From Sulfitobacter sp. OXR-159 (lineage in GTDB: Bacteria; Pseudomonadota; Alphaproteobacteria; Rhodobacterales; Rhodobacteraceae), in NCBI RefSeq assembly GCF_034377145.1, contig NZ_CP139707.1, forward strand, positions 1,063,001 through 1,127,000: 64,000 bases of DNA, written 5' to 3'. The notes under the pieces are model-generated. The model made no database searches. It saw only the letters and a program-made list of their open reading frames with translations, and was not told the DNA's origin. Shown one piece after another: positions 43,857 through 53,694 of this stretch. Both the position numbers and the translations under genes were made by a program. Position 1 is the first letter of the stretch; the number at the start of each line of letters is the position of its first letter.

Positions 43857-46394
43857 GTGCAGAACGATCCCCATACCACGCTGGTGACCCCCACCGCGCC
43901 AATTGCCAATGACACCCACGGCGGGCGGGCGAAATGCTTGCAGCGTCTTGTGCGGCTTGAGTTGCCGGTGCCACGGACCATTGCGCTGTCCTTTGACGCG
44001 GTGCAACAGATCGCGCGCGGGCAGTTGCCTGATATCCAAGCTGTGGTCGATCAATTCCCCAAAGGCGCGCTGCTTTGTGTGCGCCCCTCTAGCCAAGACC
44101 CTGATTGGGGCGGGCCGGGGGCGGTGCTGAACATTGGCATCAACGACAAGCTGTTTGAATATTACGCCACGACCATCGGCGAAGGCCCGGCAGCGGCGCT
44201 TTATTCGCGGTTCGTGCAGTCCTATGCGGTCAATGTCGCGCGGCTGGATCCGGATATGTTCGACGATGTGAACGGCGATGGCCGCGCGGCGCTGATGGCG
44301 TCCTTGCGCGCTTATGAGGCCGAGACGGAGGAGCGTTTCCCCCAAGACCCAGCGACCCAGCTTGCCGCTGTGCTCCGCTCCATGGCGCGGGCGTGGAATG
44401 GCACCTCGGCGCGGCTGCTCCGGCAGGCTAAGGGCGCGCCTGCGGATGCGGGGCTGGGGCTGGTGGTTCAGGAAATGGCCTTTGGCGTGGGGCAGGGGCA
44501 GTGCGGTTCGGGCGTGTTGCAACTGGTCGATAGCGATACTGGCCTGCCGCAAATCACCGGGCGTTACCTCAGCCAAAGCCAAGGCCGTGATGCGCTCGAA
44601 GGCGATGCGGCGGCGATGTATCTCACCCGCGATCCGCGTGGGCCGTCGTTGGAAGAGCTGGTGCCCGATGCCTTTGCCGAGTTGAAAGACCACGCGGCGC
44701 TGATGCGCAAACGGCTCCGGGCCGAGATGCAGGTCGAGTTCGTGATCGATCAAGGCAAGCTGCATATTCTGGATGGGGTGAAGGTCGCACGCTCCTCTCG
44801 CGCGTCGGTACGGATCGCCGTGGCGCTGGCCGATGAGGGGATCATCAGCCGCGAGGAGGCGCTCATGCGGGTGCAACCGCGCACGCTGTCGGAACTGCTC
44901 CACCGTCAGGTCGACCCAAGCGCCAAACGTGACGTGATCGGGCGCGGCATCGCCGCCAGTCCGGGTGCGGCGACGGGGCGGATCGTCTTTTCGGCCAGCG
45001 ACGCGCAGGCCAGCGCCGCGCGGGGGGAGCCTTGCATCCTTGTCCGGCGCGAGACGTCGCCCGAAGATATTCGCGGCATGCATGCCGCCGCCGCCGTGCT
45101 GACCGAACGCGGCGGCATCACCAGCCACGCGGCGGTGATCGGGCGCGGCATGGGGTTGCCCTGCGTCGTCGGTGCGTCGAACATGCGCTTTGTCGTGACC
45201 CAGCGGCAGATCATCGCCCCCGATGGGCGGGTCTTTGTCGAAGGGGATCAGATCACCGTTGACGGTTCGACCGGGCAAGTCTTGGCCGGAGCGGCCAAGA
45301 TGCAAGAGGCCGCGCTGGATGATACCTTCACCCGGCTGATGGGCTGGGCCGAGGATGTAGCCGATATCGGCATTCGCGCCAATGCCGACACCCCAGCCGA
45401 TGCGCAGACCGCGCGCAATTTCAACGCTCATGGCATTGGCTTGTGCCGGACTGAGCATATGTTCTTTGAGCCCGGTCGCCTGACCGTGATGCGCGAAATG
45501 ATCTTTGCCGAAAGCGGCGAAGACCGCCGCGCCGTGCTGGAACGCCTGCTGCCCATGCAGCGCGAGGATTTTACCCAGTTGTTCCGCATCATGCAGGGGC
45601 AGCCAGTGTGCATCCGCTTGTTTGATCCGCCGCTGCATGAATTCTTGCCCTCAGACAAAGCCGGGCAGCGCGAATTGGCCGAGGCGCTTGGCCTTCAGAT
45701 GTCTGACGTGACGCGGCGCGTGGCGGCGATGACGGAGTATAACCCGATGCTGGGCCTGCGCGGCGTGCGGCTCGGGGTGACGGTGCCCGAAATCTACGAA
45801 ATGCAGGCCCGCGCGATCTTTGAGGCCACAATCGAAGCCAGCCGCGATGGCGAGCCGGTAGTGCCTGAGATCATGATCCCACTGGTCAGCGCCCGGCGCG
45901 AGGTGGAATTGGTCAAAGCCAGCGTCGACGCCGTGGCCGCCGCCGTGCGCAGTGAGCGTGATGCGAGCTTCACCTACCGTCTCGGCGTGATGGTAGAGAC
46001 CCCGCGCGCCTGTCTGCGTGCTGATGATATCGCGCCGCATTGTGCCTTTCTCAGTTTCGGGACCAACGATCTGACGCAGATGACCTATGGCCTCTCGCGC
46101 GACGACGCGGGGCGCTTCATGTCGAATTACGTCCAACAAGGGGTCTACCCAGAGGATCCCTTCCATGTGCTCGACACCGATGGGGTCGGCGAATTGCTGC
46201 AACTTGGGGCGGAAAGGGGGCGCAGAGCCCAGCCCGGAATCACCCTTTCCATCTGTGGGGAGCATGGCGGGAACCCCGAATCCATCGCTTTTTGCCGCGA
46301 ATCGGGCTTTGATTATGTTTCCTGTTCGCCGTTTCGCGTACCGGTTGCACGTTTGGCTGCGGCCCAGCTCGCCATTGCCCACAAGATCGGGTAG
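43857..46394 (+). CDS. Divergent pyruvate phosphate dikinase (PEP-utilising enzyme)
   Basis: The 845-residue protein has the three PPDK parts: an N-terminal ATP-grasp domain, the swivelling phosphohistidine domain (TERGGITSHAAVIGRG, His424) and the C-terminal PEP/pyruvate barrel (GLCRTEHMFFE, LSFGTNDLTQMTYG and Cys800 in LSICGEHGG). PPDK interconverts pyruvate and PEP using ATP and phosphate. The N-terminal domain departs from standard PPDK: the loop after the conserved Arg reads CVRPSSQDPDWGGPG instead of VRSGARVSMPG. It may be an unusual PPDK or a related enzyme. The start is a GTG (43857); an in-frame stop lies four codons upstream. Confidence 0.82.
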   Translation: MQNDPHTTLVTPTAPIANDTHGGRAKCLQRLVRLELPVPRTIALSFDAVQQIARGQLPDIQAVVDQFPKGALLCVRPSSQDPDWGGPGAVLNIGINDKLFEYYATTIGEGPAAALYSRFVQSYAVNVARLDPDMFDDVNGDGRAALMASLRAYEAETEERFPQDPATQLAAVLRSMARAWNGTSARLLRQAKGAPADAGLGLVVQEMAFGVGQGQCGSGVLQLVDSDTGLPQITGRYLSQSQGRDALEGDAAAMYLTRDPRGPSLEELVPDAFAELKDHAALMRKRLRAEMQVEFVIDQGKLHILDGVKVARSSRASVRIAVALADEGIISREEALMRVQPRTLSELLHRQVDPSAKRDVIGRGIAASPGAATGRIVFSASDAQASAARGEPCILVRRETSPEDIRGMHAAAAVLTERGGITSHAAVIGRGMGLPCVVGASNMRFVVTQRQIIAPDGRVFVEGDQITVDGSTGQVLAGAAKMQEAALDDTFTRLMGWAEDVADIGIRANADTPADAQTARNFNAHGIGLCRTEHMFFEPGRLTVMREMIFAESGEDRRAVLERLLPMQREDFTQLFRIMQGQPVCIRLFDPPLHEFLPSDKAGQRELAEALGLQMSDVTRRVAAMTEYNPMLGLRGVRLGVTVPEIYEMQARAIFEATIEASRDGEPVVPEIMIPLVSARREVELVKASVDAVAAAVRSERDASFTYRLGVMVETPRACLRADDIAPHCAFLSFGTNDLTQMTYGLSRDDAGRFMSNYVQQGVYPEDPFHVLDTDGVGELLQLGAERGRRAQPGITLSICGEHGGNPESIAFCRESGFDYVSCSPFRVPVARLAAAQLAIAHKIG

Positions 46395-46471
46395 GGGCAG
46401 CGGGCTCCAGCCCAACTTATACCATAATTCGGCAAGTTTCTGCACATAATGCGCGGTTGGGTTTACCGCCC

Positions 46472-46496
46472 GGAACCTTTTGGCTATCCGCCCCGC
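46472..46496 (+). promoter_or_regulatory. Candidate ECF-type promoter upstream of the SleB-type hydrolase gene
   Basis: GGAACCTTTTGG starts at 46472, with CGCA seventeen bases after GGAAC. The 12-mer is identical to the one before the DUF1206 gene, and the downstream CGC is at the same spacing. It lies about 40-50 bp before the start codon. Confidence 0.4.
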
Positions 46497-46520
46497 AGCC
46501 CTAACAATGATGCGAGGCGC

Positions 46521-47165
46521 ATGATGCGTTTTATCCGGTCGATCTCTTTTGCTCTTTCCATGGCTCTGTGCAGCAGCCCGCTGGCTGTTCAAGCAAGCTC
46601 CGAAAGCGCGAGCGATCTTGCGCAGATTGAAATTCAAGGTCTGAAATCCGCCGGTGCGGCGCGGCTTCAGGAGATGGTCGCGCAGCCCGTGTCGGCCAGC
46701 GAGACAGATGTGAAATTCTCGACCGCTTGGGTCGACAGCCAGCCCAAAGCCGAAGGCAACGCCGAGTTGCAGTGCCTTGCCGAAGCGCTTTATTTCGAGG
46801 CCCGCGGTGAGACGGTCAAAGGCCAGTTTGCCGTGGCCGAAGTGATCATGAACCGTGTGAAATCGGCCCGCTTTCCGGGTACGCTTTGCGGCGTGATCAA
46901 TCAGGGGACGGGGCGCAAGTATCAGTGCCAGTTCACCTATACCTGCGATGGCTACAAAGAAGTCATCAATGAGCCGCGTGCCTTTGCCCGGGTCTCTAAA
47001 GTGGCGCGTGCGATCATCGACGGCTCCGCGCCCAAGCTGACGGATGGCGCGACCCACTACCACACGACCGCCGTGAACCCCAACTGGGCACGGGTCTATA
47101 CCAAGACCGCGCGGATCGGTCAGCATCTCTTTTACCGCCACACGTGGAAAACCGCCTCGAACTAA
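46521..47165 (+). CDS. Cell-wall hydrolase, SleB family
   Basis: The 214-residue protein has a signal peptide (MMRFIRSISFALSMALC... ending LAVQA) and a C-terminal SleB/hydrolase_2 domain with the catalytic Glu in ALYFEARGE and the ending THYHTTAVNPNWA. Such enzymes cleave peptidoglycan, probably as a lytic transglycosylase-like activity. Start: two adjacent ATG at 46521 and 46524; GAGG at 46514 is best spaced for 46524. It has an unusual upstream element shared with the DUF1206 gene. Confidence 0.9.
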   Translation: MMRFIRSISFALSMALCSSPLAVQASSESASDLAQIEIQGLKSAGAARLQEMVAQPVSASETDVKFSTAWVDSQPKAEGNAELQCLAEALYFEARGETVKGQFAVAEVIMNRVKSARFPGTLCGVINQGTGRKYQCQFTYTCDGYKEVINEPRAFARVSKVARAIIDGSAPKLTDGATHYHTTAVNPNWARVYTKTARIGQHLFYRHTWKTASN

Positions 47166-47278
47166 GAGTTCGGGTTCGGATGTGCCTTCGGGTGCTGGCC
47201 TGCCGTCGGTGGGCCTGCTAAATGTGCATCGAAGCGCCCCCGACGGGGCCCGATACCCTGATCCGATAGGCGCTGCCG

Positions 47279-48208
47279 ATGTCCGACGACGAAATTCGAC
47301 TTGCCTTTGCCCACCCTTCTGAGCGGGCAGAGACGATGGCCGGCCCTGAGCCGCGCGACCGTATTTCCCTGCGCGATCATATCGTTGAGGTAGAGATCGG
47401 CGCCTTTCAGGCCGAGCGGGATGTCACGCAACGGGTCTGTTTCAACGTGGTGGTCGAGGTGGCGCCCCTGACGGGCGTGGTGGATGACGATGTGGACCGC
47501 ATCCTGTCCTATGACCGCGTGACCGAGGCCATCGCCGCCGAGCTTGCCGCCGAGCGGCTCAACCTCTTGGAAACGCTGGCCGAACGGGTGGCGGACCGTA
47601 TCTTGATCGAACCGCAGGCGATGCGGGTTTTCGTGCGGATCGAAAAGCTTGACCGTGGCCCCGGTGCGCTTGGGGTTGAGATCGTGCGGGCGCGGGAGGG
47701 CGGTGCCAAAGCGCTGGACGCCGCCCAAGAGGCACCGCAGCCGCGCGTGATTTACCTGTCAAATGCCGCCATTGCCTCTGACCGCTTGACCGGATGGCTC
47801 GACCAATTGGCAGCCTCCGCCCAGCCCGTGATCCTTTGCGTTGGTCCTGCAGACATCGCGGCCCCACGGGCCGGAGATGAGAAGGCGCAACGCCACATCG
47901 ACCTTTTGGCGATCGAACAGAACGCTTGGGTGCTCTGGGCGCGCGATCCCCGCTGCGCAGTGGTGGGCAGCCGGACAGAGTTGGACTGGGCCATGAAGAA
48001 CGGCCAGATCAGCATTTGGGCGCCCGCGCGTATCGTGCTCGATGCGGTGGACGGCCCCGCCGCCCCGCCAAGCGCGGCACCGGCCTTGGCTGCGTGGTTC
48101 GCAGAGAGCTCTGCCGCCAGCGAGTTGGTGTTGATCGGCGCAGACCGGCTCGAGGGCGCGGCACTTCCGGTGCGGGTGCTTGATGTCGACACTGCGGAGA
48201 TTGCCTGA
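47279..48208 (+). CDS. folB: Dihydroneopterin aldolase FolB with C-terminal extension
   Basis: The N-terminal half (to about residue 140) is a FolB-like domain that splits dihydroneopterin in folate synthesis: ISLRDHIVEVEIGAFQAER, VDRILSYDRVTEAIAAEL and ERLNLLETLAERVADRIL. About 160 more residues follow (from VIYLSNAAIASDRL to the end), without a domain I can name; the RIVLDAVDG and ELVLIGADRL strands suggest an alpha/beta fold. The total of 309 residues is far longer than the ~120 typical for FolB. Stop overlaps the folP start (TGATG). Confidence 0.85.
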   Translation: MSDDEIRLAFAHPSERAETMAGPEPRDRISLRDHIVEVEIGAFQAERDVTQRVCFNVVVEVAPLTGVVDDDVDRILSYDRVTEAIAAELAAERLNLLETLAERVADRILIEPQAMRVFVRIEKLDRGPGALGVEIVRAREGGAKALDAAQEAPQPRVIYLSNAAIASDRLTGWLDQLAASAQPVILCVGPADIAAPRAGDEKAQRHIDLLAIEQNAWVLWARDPRCAVVGSRTELDWAMKNGQISIWAPARIVLDAVDGPAAPPSAAPALAAWFAESSAASELVLIGADRLEGAALPVRVLDVDTAEIA

Positions 48209-49221
48209 TGACCTCTTACCACCGTCCCCTGGTTCAGGTCGGTCCCGCGCGGCCCGAAGGCGCGCTGACGCTCGCGGGCGGCTGGGGCTGGTTTACCCAT
48301 GTTGAGGTGTTGTCGCGGGGGCAGGCGCCGCATGTGATCACGGCAGACGCGCTCCCCGCTACGGCGCGGGCGGCGTTGACCGCGCCACGCCCGGCCATCG
48401 CAGGGCTGACTTTCGACCGCCCCCGCGTGATGGGGATTCTCAATGCCACGCCGGACAGTTTCTCAGATGGCGGTCGTCATGCCGATCCGCAGATCGCGGT
48501 CGCTGCGGGGGCGGCGATGCGGGCGGCGGGGGTCGACATGCTCGATATTGGCGGCGAATCGACCCGTCCGGGGGCCGAAACGGTGCCCGAGGACGAAGAG
48601 ATCGCGCGCGTTCGGCCCGTAATCGAAGGGCTGCGCGCTGCTGGACCCGGAGCGATCAGCATCGACACCCGCAAGGCCGCCGTGGCCGAAGCCGCGGTCG
48701 CGGCGGGGGCGGATTTGGTCAATGACGTGGCCGGGCTGACCTTTGACCCGGCGCTCGCGCCCTTTTGCGCGGCGCGGAACCTGCCGGTCTGCGTGATGCA
48801 TGCCCAAGGCGACCCGGCCACGATGCAACGTGACCCGCAGTATGAAAACGTCCTGCTCGACGTCTATGACTATCTGGCGGGGCGGATCACCGCGTTGGAG
48901 GCCGAGGGCATCGCGCGGCACAACATCATCGCCGATCCGGGCATCGGCTTTGGCAAGACGCTTGAGCACAACCTCACGCTGCTTGCAAATCTCAGCCTGT
49001 TCCACAGCCTCGGCGTGCCGATCTTGCTAGGCGCATCGCGCAAACGCTTCATCGGCACCATAGGGGGCGGCGCGGCTGGGGAAGATCGCGCACCGGGGTC
49101 CATCGCGGTCGCGCTGGCGGCGCTGAGCCACGGTGTCCAAGTCTTGCGCGTCCACGACGTGGCGCAGACCATCCAATCTATTTCACTTTACCGCGCGGCA
49201 CTGACAGGAAAACAGCTATGA
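48208..49221 (+). CDS. folP: Dihydropteroate synthase
   Basis: The 337-residue TIM-barrel enzyme joins p-aminobenzoate to dihydropterin pyrophosphate. Motifs: [36 protein letters not shown] and [11 protein letters not shown]. The first ~75 residues before the barrel are an extra segment common in the group. It is coupled to folB (TGATG) and to glmM (ATGA), forming a folate and cell-wall precursor operon. Confidence 0.96.
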   Translation: MTSYHRPLVQVGPARPEGALTLAGGWGWFTHVEVLSRGQAPHVITADALPATARAALTAPRPAIAGLTFDRPRVMGILNATPDSFSDGGRHADPQIAVAAGAAMRAAGVDMLDIGGESTRPGAETVPEDEEIARVRPVIEGLRAAGPGAISIDTRKAAVAEAAVAAGADLVNDVAGLTFDPALAPFCAARNLPVCVMHAQGDPATMQRDPQYENVLLDVYDYLAGRITALEAEGIARHNIIADPGIGFGKTLEHNLTLLANLSLFHSLGVPILLGASRKRFIGTIGGGAAGEDRAPGSIAVALAALSHGVQVLRVHDVAQTIQSISLYRAALTGKQL

Positions 49222-50564
49222 CAAAACTCTTTGGTACTGATGGCGTGCGCGGCACCGCCAATATTCACCCCATGACCGCCGAAATGGCGCTGCGCATCGG
49301 TGCTGCCGTGGGGCGCTATTTCCGGCGTGAGAAAGACACCGTGCACCGCGTGGTCATCGGCAAGGACACGCGGCTGTCGGGCTATATGTTCGAAAACGCG
49401 CTGACGGCGGGCCTCACCAGCACGGGAATGAACGTCCTGCTGTTGGGGCCGGTGCCGACGCCTGCGGTCGGGCTGCTGACGCGGTCGATGCGCGCCGATC
49501 TGGGGGTCATGATCTCGGCCAGTCACAACCCGGCCAGCGACAATGGTATCAAATTCTTTGGCCCGGATGGCTTCAAACTCTCCGATCAGGTCGAACAGGA
49601 AATCGAAGCGCTGGTCGCGGAAGGGGTCGCGCCTTCGGAGCCGGACCAGATTGGCCGGGCCAAGCGGATCGACGACAGCCGCTATCGCTATATCGAACGG
49701 GTCAAATCCTCTTTCCCGCGGCAGATGCGTCTTGATGGGCTGAAAGTGGTGATCGACTGCGCCCATGGCGCGGCCTACCACGTGGCGCCCATGGCGCTGT
49801 GGGAATTGGGTGCGACGGTGATCCCCGTGGGCGTGGCCCCCAATGGGTTCAACATCAACGATGGCTGCGGTTCGACCCAGCCGCAATCCGCGGCAGAGGC
49901 CGTGGTGGCGAATGGCGCCGATGTGGGCATCTGCCTTGATGGCGATGCAGACCGGGTGATCTTGATCGATCAGAATGGCCGTATCGGGGACGGCGACCAG
50001 TTCATGGCGCTGATGGCCGCCCGTTGGGCCGAGGAAGAGCGGCTTGCGGGGAAGGCGCTTGTGGCCACGGTGATGAGCAACCTTGGGCTGGAGCGTTTCC
50101 TCGACGACCGCGGTCTGCGGTTGGAGCGCACGAGCGTGGGCGACCGCTATGTGGTGGAACGGATGCGCGAAGGGGGGTTCAACCTCGGCGGGGAGCAGTC
50201 GGGTCATATCGTGATGACCGACCACGCGACCACGGGCGACGGACTTATGGCCGGGATGCAGTTTCTGGCTGAGATGGTCCGCTCGGGCAAACCTGCCTCG
50301 GAGCTGCTGTACCAATTCGACCCGGTGCCGCAACTGCTGAAAAACGTCCGGTTCTCTGCCGGGCAAACCCCGTTGGAAGAGGCGCAGGTCAAAGCCGCAA
50401 TCGCGCAGGCCGAGGCCGATCTGGCGCAAGGCGGGCGGTTGTTGATCCGCAAATCGGGCACCGAGCCGCTGGTCCGTGTCATGGCCGAACATGAAGACGC
50501 GGCACTGATGGAACGTGCCGTGGACAGCGTGGTTGACGCGGTGAATGCGGCGGTGGGCGGCTAG
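49218..50564 (+). CDS. glmM: Phosphoglucosamine mutase
   Basis: The 448-residue enzyme turns glucosamine 6-phosphate into glucosamine 1-phosphate on the way to UDP-GlcNAc for peptidoglycan and LPS. The phosphoserine loop [15 protein letters not shown], metal loop GDADR, sugar loop GGEQSGH and phosphate loop [11 protein letters not shown] are all present. [12 protein letters not shown] is the family start. Its placement directly after folP, with a 4-bp overlap, is a long-known conserved arrangement. Confidence 0.97.
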   Translation: MTKLFGTDGVRGTANIHPMTAEMALRIGAAVGRYFRREKDTVHRVVIGKDTRLSGYMFENALTAGLTSTGMNVLLLGPVPTPAVGLLTRSMRADLGVMISASHNPASDNGIKFFGPDGFKLSDQVEQEIEALVAEGVAPSEPDQIGRAKRIDDSRYRYIERVKSSFPRQMRLDGLKVVIDCAHGAAYHVAPMALWELGATVIPVGVAPNGFNINDGCGSTQPQSAAEAVVANGADVGICLDGDADRVILIDQNGRIGDGDQFMALMAARWAEEERLAGKALVATVMSNLGLERFLDDRGLRLERTSVGDRYVVERMREGGFNLGGEQSGHIVMTDHATTGDGLMAGMQFLAEMVRSGKPASELLYQFDPVPQLLKNVRFSAGQTPLEEAQVKAAIAQAEADLAQGGRLLIRKSGTEPLVRVMAEHEDAALMERAVDSVVDAVNAAVGG

Positions 50565-50570
50565 GCTGTC

Positions 50571-51491
50571 CTATCCGCGCTGGAACAGCCGTTTCAGCGC
50601 GCCGTATTGGCTGAGCCCGACCCCCGCAAGGATCAGCACCATGGCATAGAGCAGCGACATCGGCAGCGGCTCTGACAGAACCAGCGCGCCCAAGAGGACC
50701 GACCAGACCGGCACTTGGTAATTGACCAAGGACATAAAGACCGGCCCGGCAGTGCGCACCACATAGACCCGCAAAAAGGCCGCGCCTGCGGTGGGAATCA
50801 GACCCAGAAAGGCCAAGACGGCCCCGATCTTGGGGCTGGGCAGGGGCGGCGGGCCTTCGCTGATAAAAGCGGCGGGCAGCATGATGCCTGCACCGATCAG
50901 CATAAGGATCGTGGCCAGGCCGATCGGGTCTACCGACGGCAAGCGGCGCATGAGGATCGAGCTGATGGCATAGCACGATGCCGCGCCGACGCAGGCGATC
51001 CGCCCCGCAGTTTCCATCGCGGCACCCGTGCTTTCAAATGCCTGCCCACCGATCAATACCACCACGCCGATAAAGCCAATGACAAAACCGCCAACCTTGC
51101 GCGGGGTCATACGCTCTCCCGGCAGTAGGAAATGCGCCAAGGGCAGGACGATCAGCGCGACCGAGGCCATGGTCACCCCGGCAAAGCCAGAGGTCACATA
51201 TTGCTGCCCCCATGCCAGCAGTGAAAACGGCAGGGCCGAGCTGATAATGCCGATGGTGGTCAGTGTCGCGATCACGCCCCGCGTTGGGCGGTCGGCGAAT
51301 AGCGCGAAACCGCGCCAGGCCCATAGCGCCAGCATCACCACTGACGCAAACCCGATCCGAGAGGCGGCGAGCCAAAAGGGCGTAATGCCCGTAAGCGCAA
51401 TTTCGATGGCCAGAAAGGTGCCGCCCCAGACAAAGCCCAGAATGGCGATCAGCAGCCAGCTGGTGCGGGTGATCTGAGGCGTGGTGTTCAT
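50571..51491 (-). CDS. EamA/DMT-family transporter
   Basis: The 306-residue protein has ten membrane helices in two EamA repeats (GFVWGGTFLAIEIALTGITP in the first, SLVNYQVPVWSVLLGALVL in the second). Substrate unknown. It is convergent with glmM (6 bp between stops). It is unrelated in sequence detail to the EamA gene at 31 kb. Confidence 0.9.
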   Translation of the reverse strand: MNTTPQITRTSWLLIAILGFVWGGTFLAIEIALTGITPFWLAASRIGFASVVMLALWAWRGFALFADRPTRGVIATLTTIGIISSALPFSLLAWGQQYVTSGFAGVTMASVALIVLPLAHFLLPGERMTPRKVGGFVIGFIGVVVLIGGQAFESTGAAMETAGRIACVGAASCYAISSILMRRLPSVDPIGLATILMLIGAGIMLPAAFISEGPPPLPSPKIGAVLAFLGLIPTAGAAFLRVYVVRTAGPVFMSLVNYQVPVWSVLLGALVLSEPLPMSLLYAMVLILAGVGLSQYGALKRLFQRG

Positions 51492-51508
51492 CGGGGCTCC
51501 GGCGTAAA

Positions 51509-51537
51509 GGCAAAGACCCCGGCGCAAGGCCGGGGTC
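51509..51537 (-). terminator. Intrinsic terminator of ilvC
   Basis: On the minus strand GACCCCGGC-CTTGC-GCCGGGGTC (9-bp perfect stem) is followed by TTTGCCTTT. It begins about 30 bp after the ilvC stop, and lies upstream of the EamA gene start. Confidence 0.8.
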
Positions 51538-51567
51538 GATGCCGTCTTATCTTGAGGGGGAGATGGC

Positions 51568-52623
<1,056 letters not shown>

Positions 52624-52724
52624 TCACCATAGCGATCTTGCGTCTAGGAGCCATTGTCATCGCAGAGGTATTTGTGAAAGGATGAAGATAGTTATTCGTC
52701 GTTTCACTGGAAAACGGAAAATTC

Positions 52725-53180
52725 ATGCTTGATGATCTGGATCGCCGTATTTTGCGCTATTGGCAGGCGGAGCCGAGTCTCAGCCCCGGGGAGCTGGCGG
52801 AGCGGTGCAATATCACCTCCGGCAAAGCGGCGCGACGGATTGCGCGGCTGCAGGATCAGGGGATCGTGCAGGGCAGCGGTGTGGTGATCGATTGGGCCGC
52901 ACTGGGCTATGCGTTGGAGGTGTCTTTGCGGGTGACGCTGGACAAGACGCAGGCCAATGCCTTCGACATCTTTATGGCAGAGGCGCGGCAGGTGCCTGAG
53001 GTGATCGAGCTTCAGACGTTTTTGGGCCGGGTCGATCTGCGGCTGTCGATTATTGCGCGGGACATGGGGCATTATCAGCAGATTTACCGCAGCCGCATTC
53101 TGACCCTGCCGCATATCGCCGAGATCGAAGCGTTGATGCATGTGGCGCGGATCAAGACGCAAGAGGGGCTGCCGCTGTGA
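52725..53180 (+). CDS. Lrp/AsnC-family regulator, first of a tandem pair
   Basis: The 151-residue protein has an N-terminal winged helix-turn-helix (MLDDLDRRILRYWQAEPSLSPGELAERCN) and a C-terminal RAM/AsnC ligand domain (VSLRVTLDKTQANAFDIFMAEARQVPEV). The Ser/Thr-rich turn is followed by GKAARRIARLQDQGIV. Such pairs sense amino acids. It overlaps the second Lrp gene by 4 bp (GTGA). Confidence 0.92.
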   Translation: MLDDLDRRILRYWQAEPSLSPGELAERCNITSGKAARRIARLQDQGIVQGSGVVIDWAALGYALEVSLRVTLDKTQANAFDIFMAEARQVPEVIELQTFLGRVDLRLSIIARDMGHYQQIYRSRILTLPHIAEIEALMHVARIKTQEGLPL

Positions 53181-53632
53181 TTGAACTTGATGAGATTGAC
53201 CGATCGTTGCTGCGTGCCTTGGCACGGGATGCGACGCAGAGTGCGAGTGCCTTGGGACGGCGGTTTGGTCTATCGCAGCCTGCGACATGGCGGCGGATCA
53301 GGCGGTTAGAAGAGGGCGGCGCGATTGCCGGGCGGCGGTTGCGGTTGAATGCCGAGGCGTTGGGTTTTGGCGTGACCGTTTTTCTGGGCATCAAACTGGC
53401 TACGCGGGGGCGGGTGAGTTTGGAGGATTTCGAGCGGGCGGTTTCGGCCATTCCCGAGGTGCAGACGGTGGAGCATGTCTTGGGACTTTTCGACTACCGT
53501 CTGCGGGTCGTGGCGCGGGACCTGCCTGACTTCGAGCGTGTGCTGAGGCGGCGGATCATGACACTGCCCGGCGCGGGGGAGGTGGAGGCCAATGTGCTTT
53601 TGAGCGAGGAGCGTCTGCCAGGGCCGCTTTAG
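53177..53632 (+). CDS. Lrp/AsnC-family regulator, second of a tandem pair
   Basis: A 151-residue paralogue of the preceding gene: LDEIDRSLLRALARDATQSASALGRRFGLSQPATWRRIRRLEEGG is the DNA-binding part, and VFLGIKLATRGRVSLEDFERAVSAIPEVQTV the ligand domain. It starts at a GTG overlapping the previous stop. The two may form a hetero-oligomer. The class V aminotransferase follows after about 60 bp. Confidence 0.92.
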   Translation: MIELDEIDRSLLRALARDATQSASALGRRFGLSQPATWRRIRRLEEGGAIAGRRLRLNAEALGFGVTVFLGIKLATRGRVSLEDFERAVSAIPEVQTVEHVLGLFDYRLRVVARDLPDFERVLRRRIMTLPGAGEVEANVLLSEERLPGPL

Positions 53633-53694
53633 CCGTGAATTGCCTTTTGCGGCGGCGGGACATATGCCTTTGATCGAAAGATGGAGGAAGAACG

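Noticed and set aside
43818..45638. A 606-codon minus-strand open frame over the dikinase gene
   Set aside because: Antisense to a protein with intact PEP-utilising motifs; composition (many His, Arg, Gln) is typical of a shadow frame.
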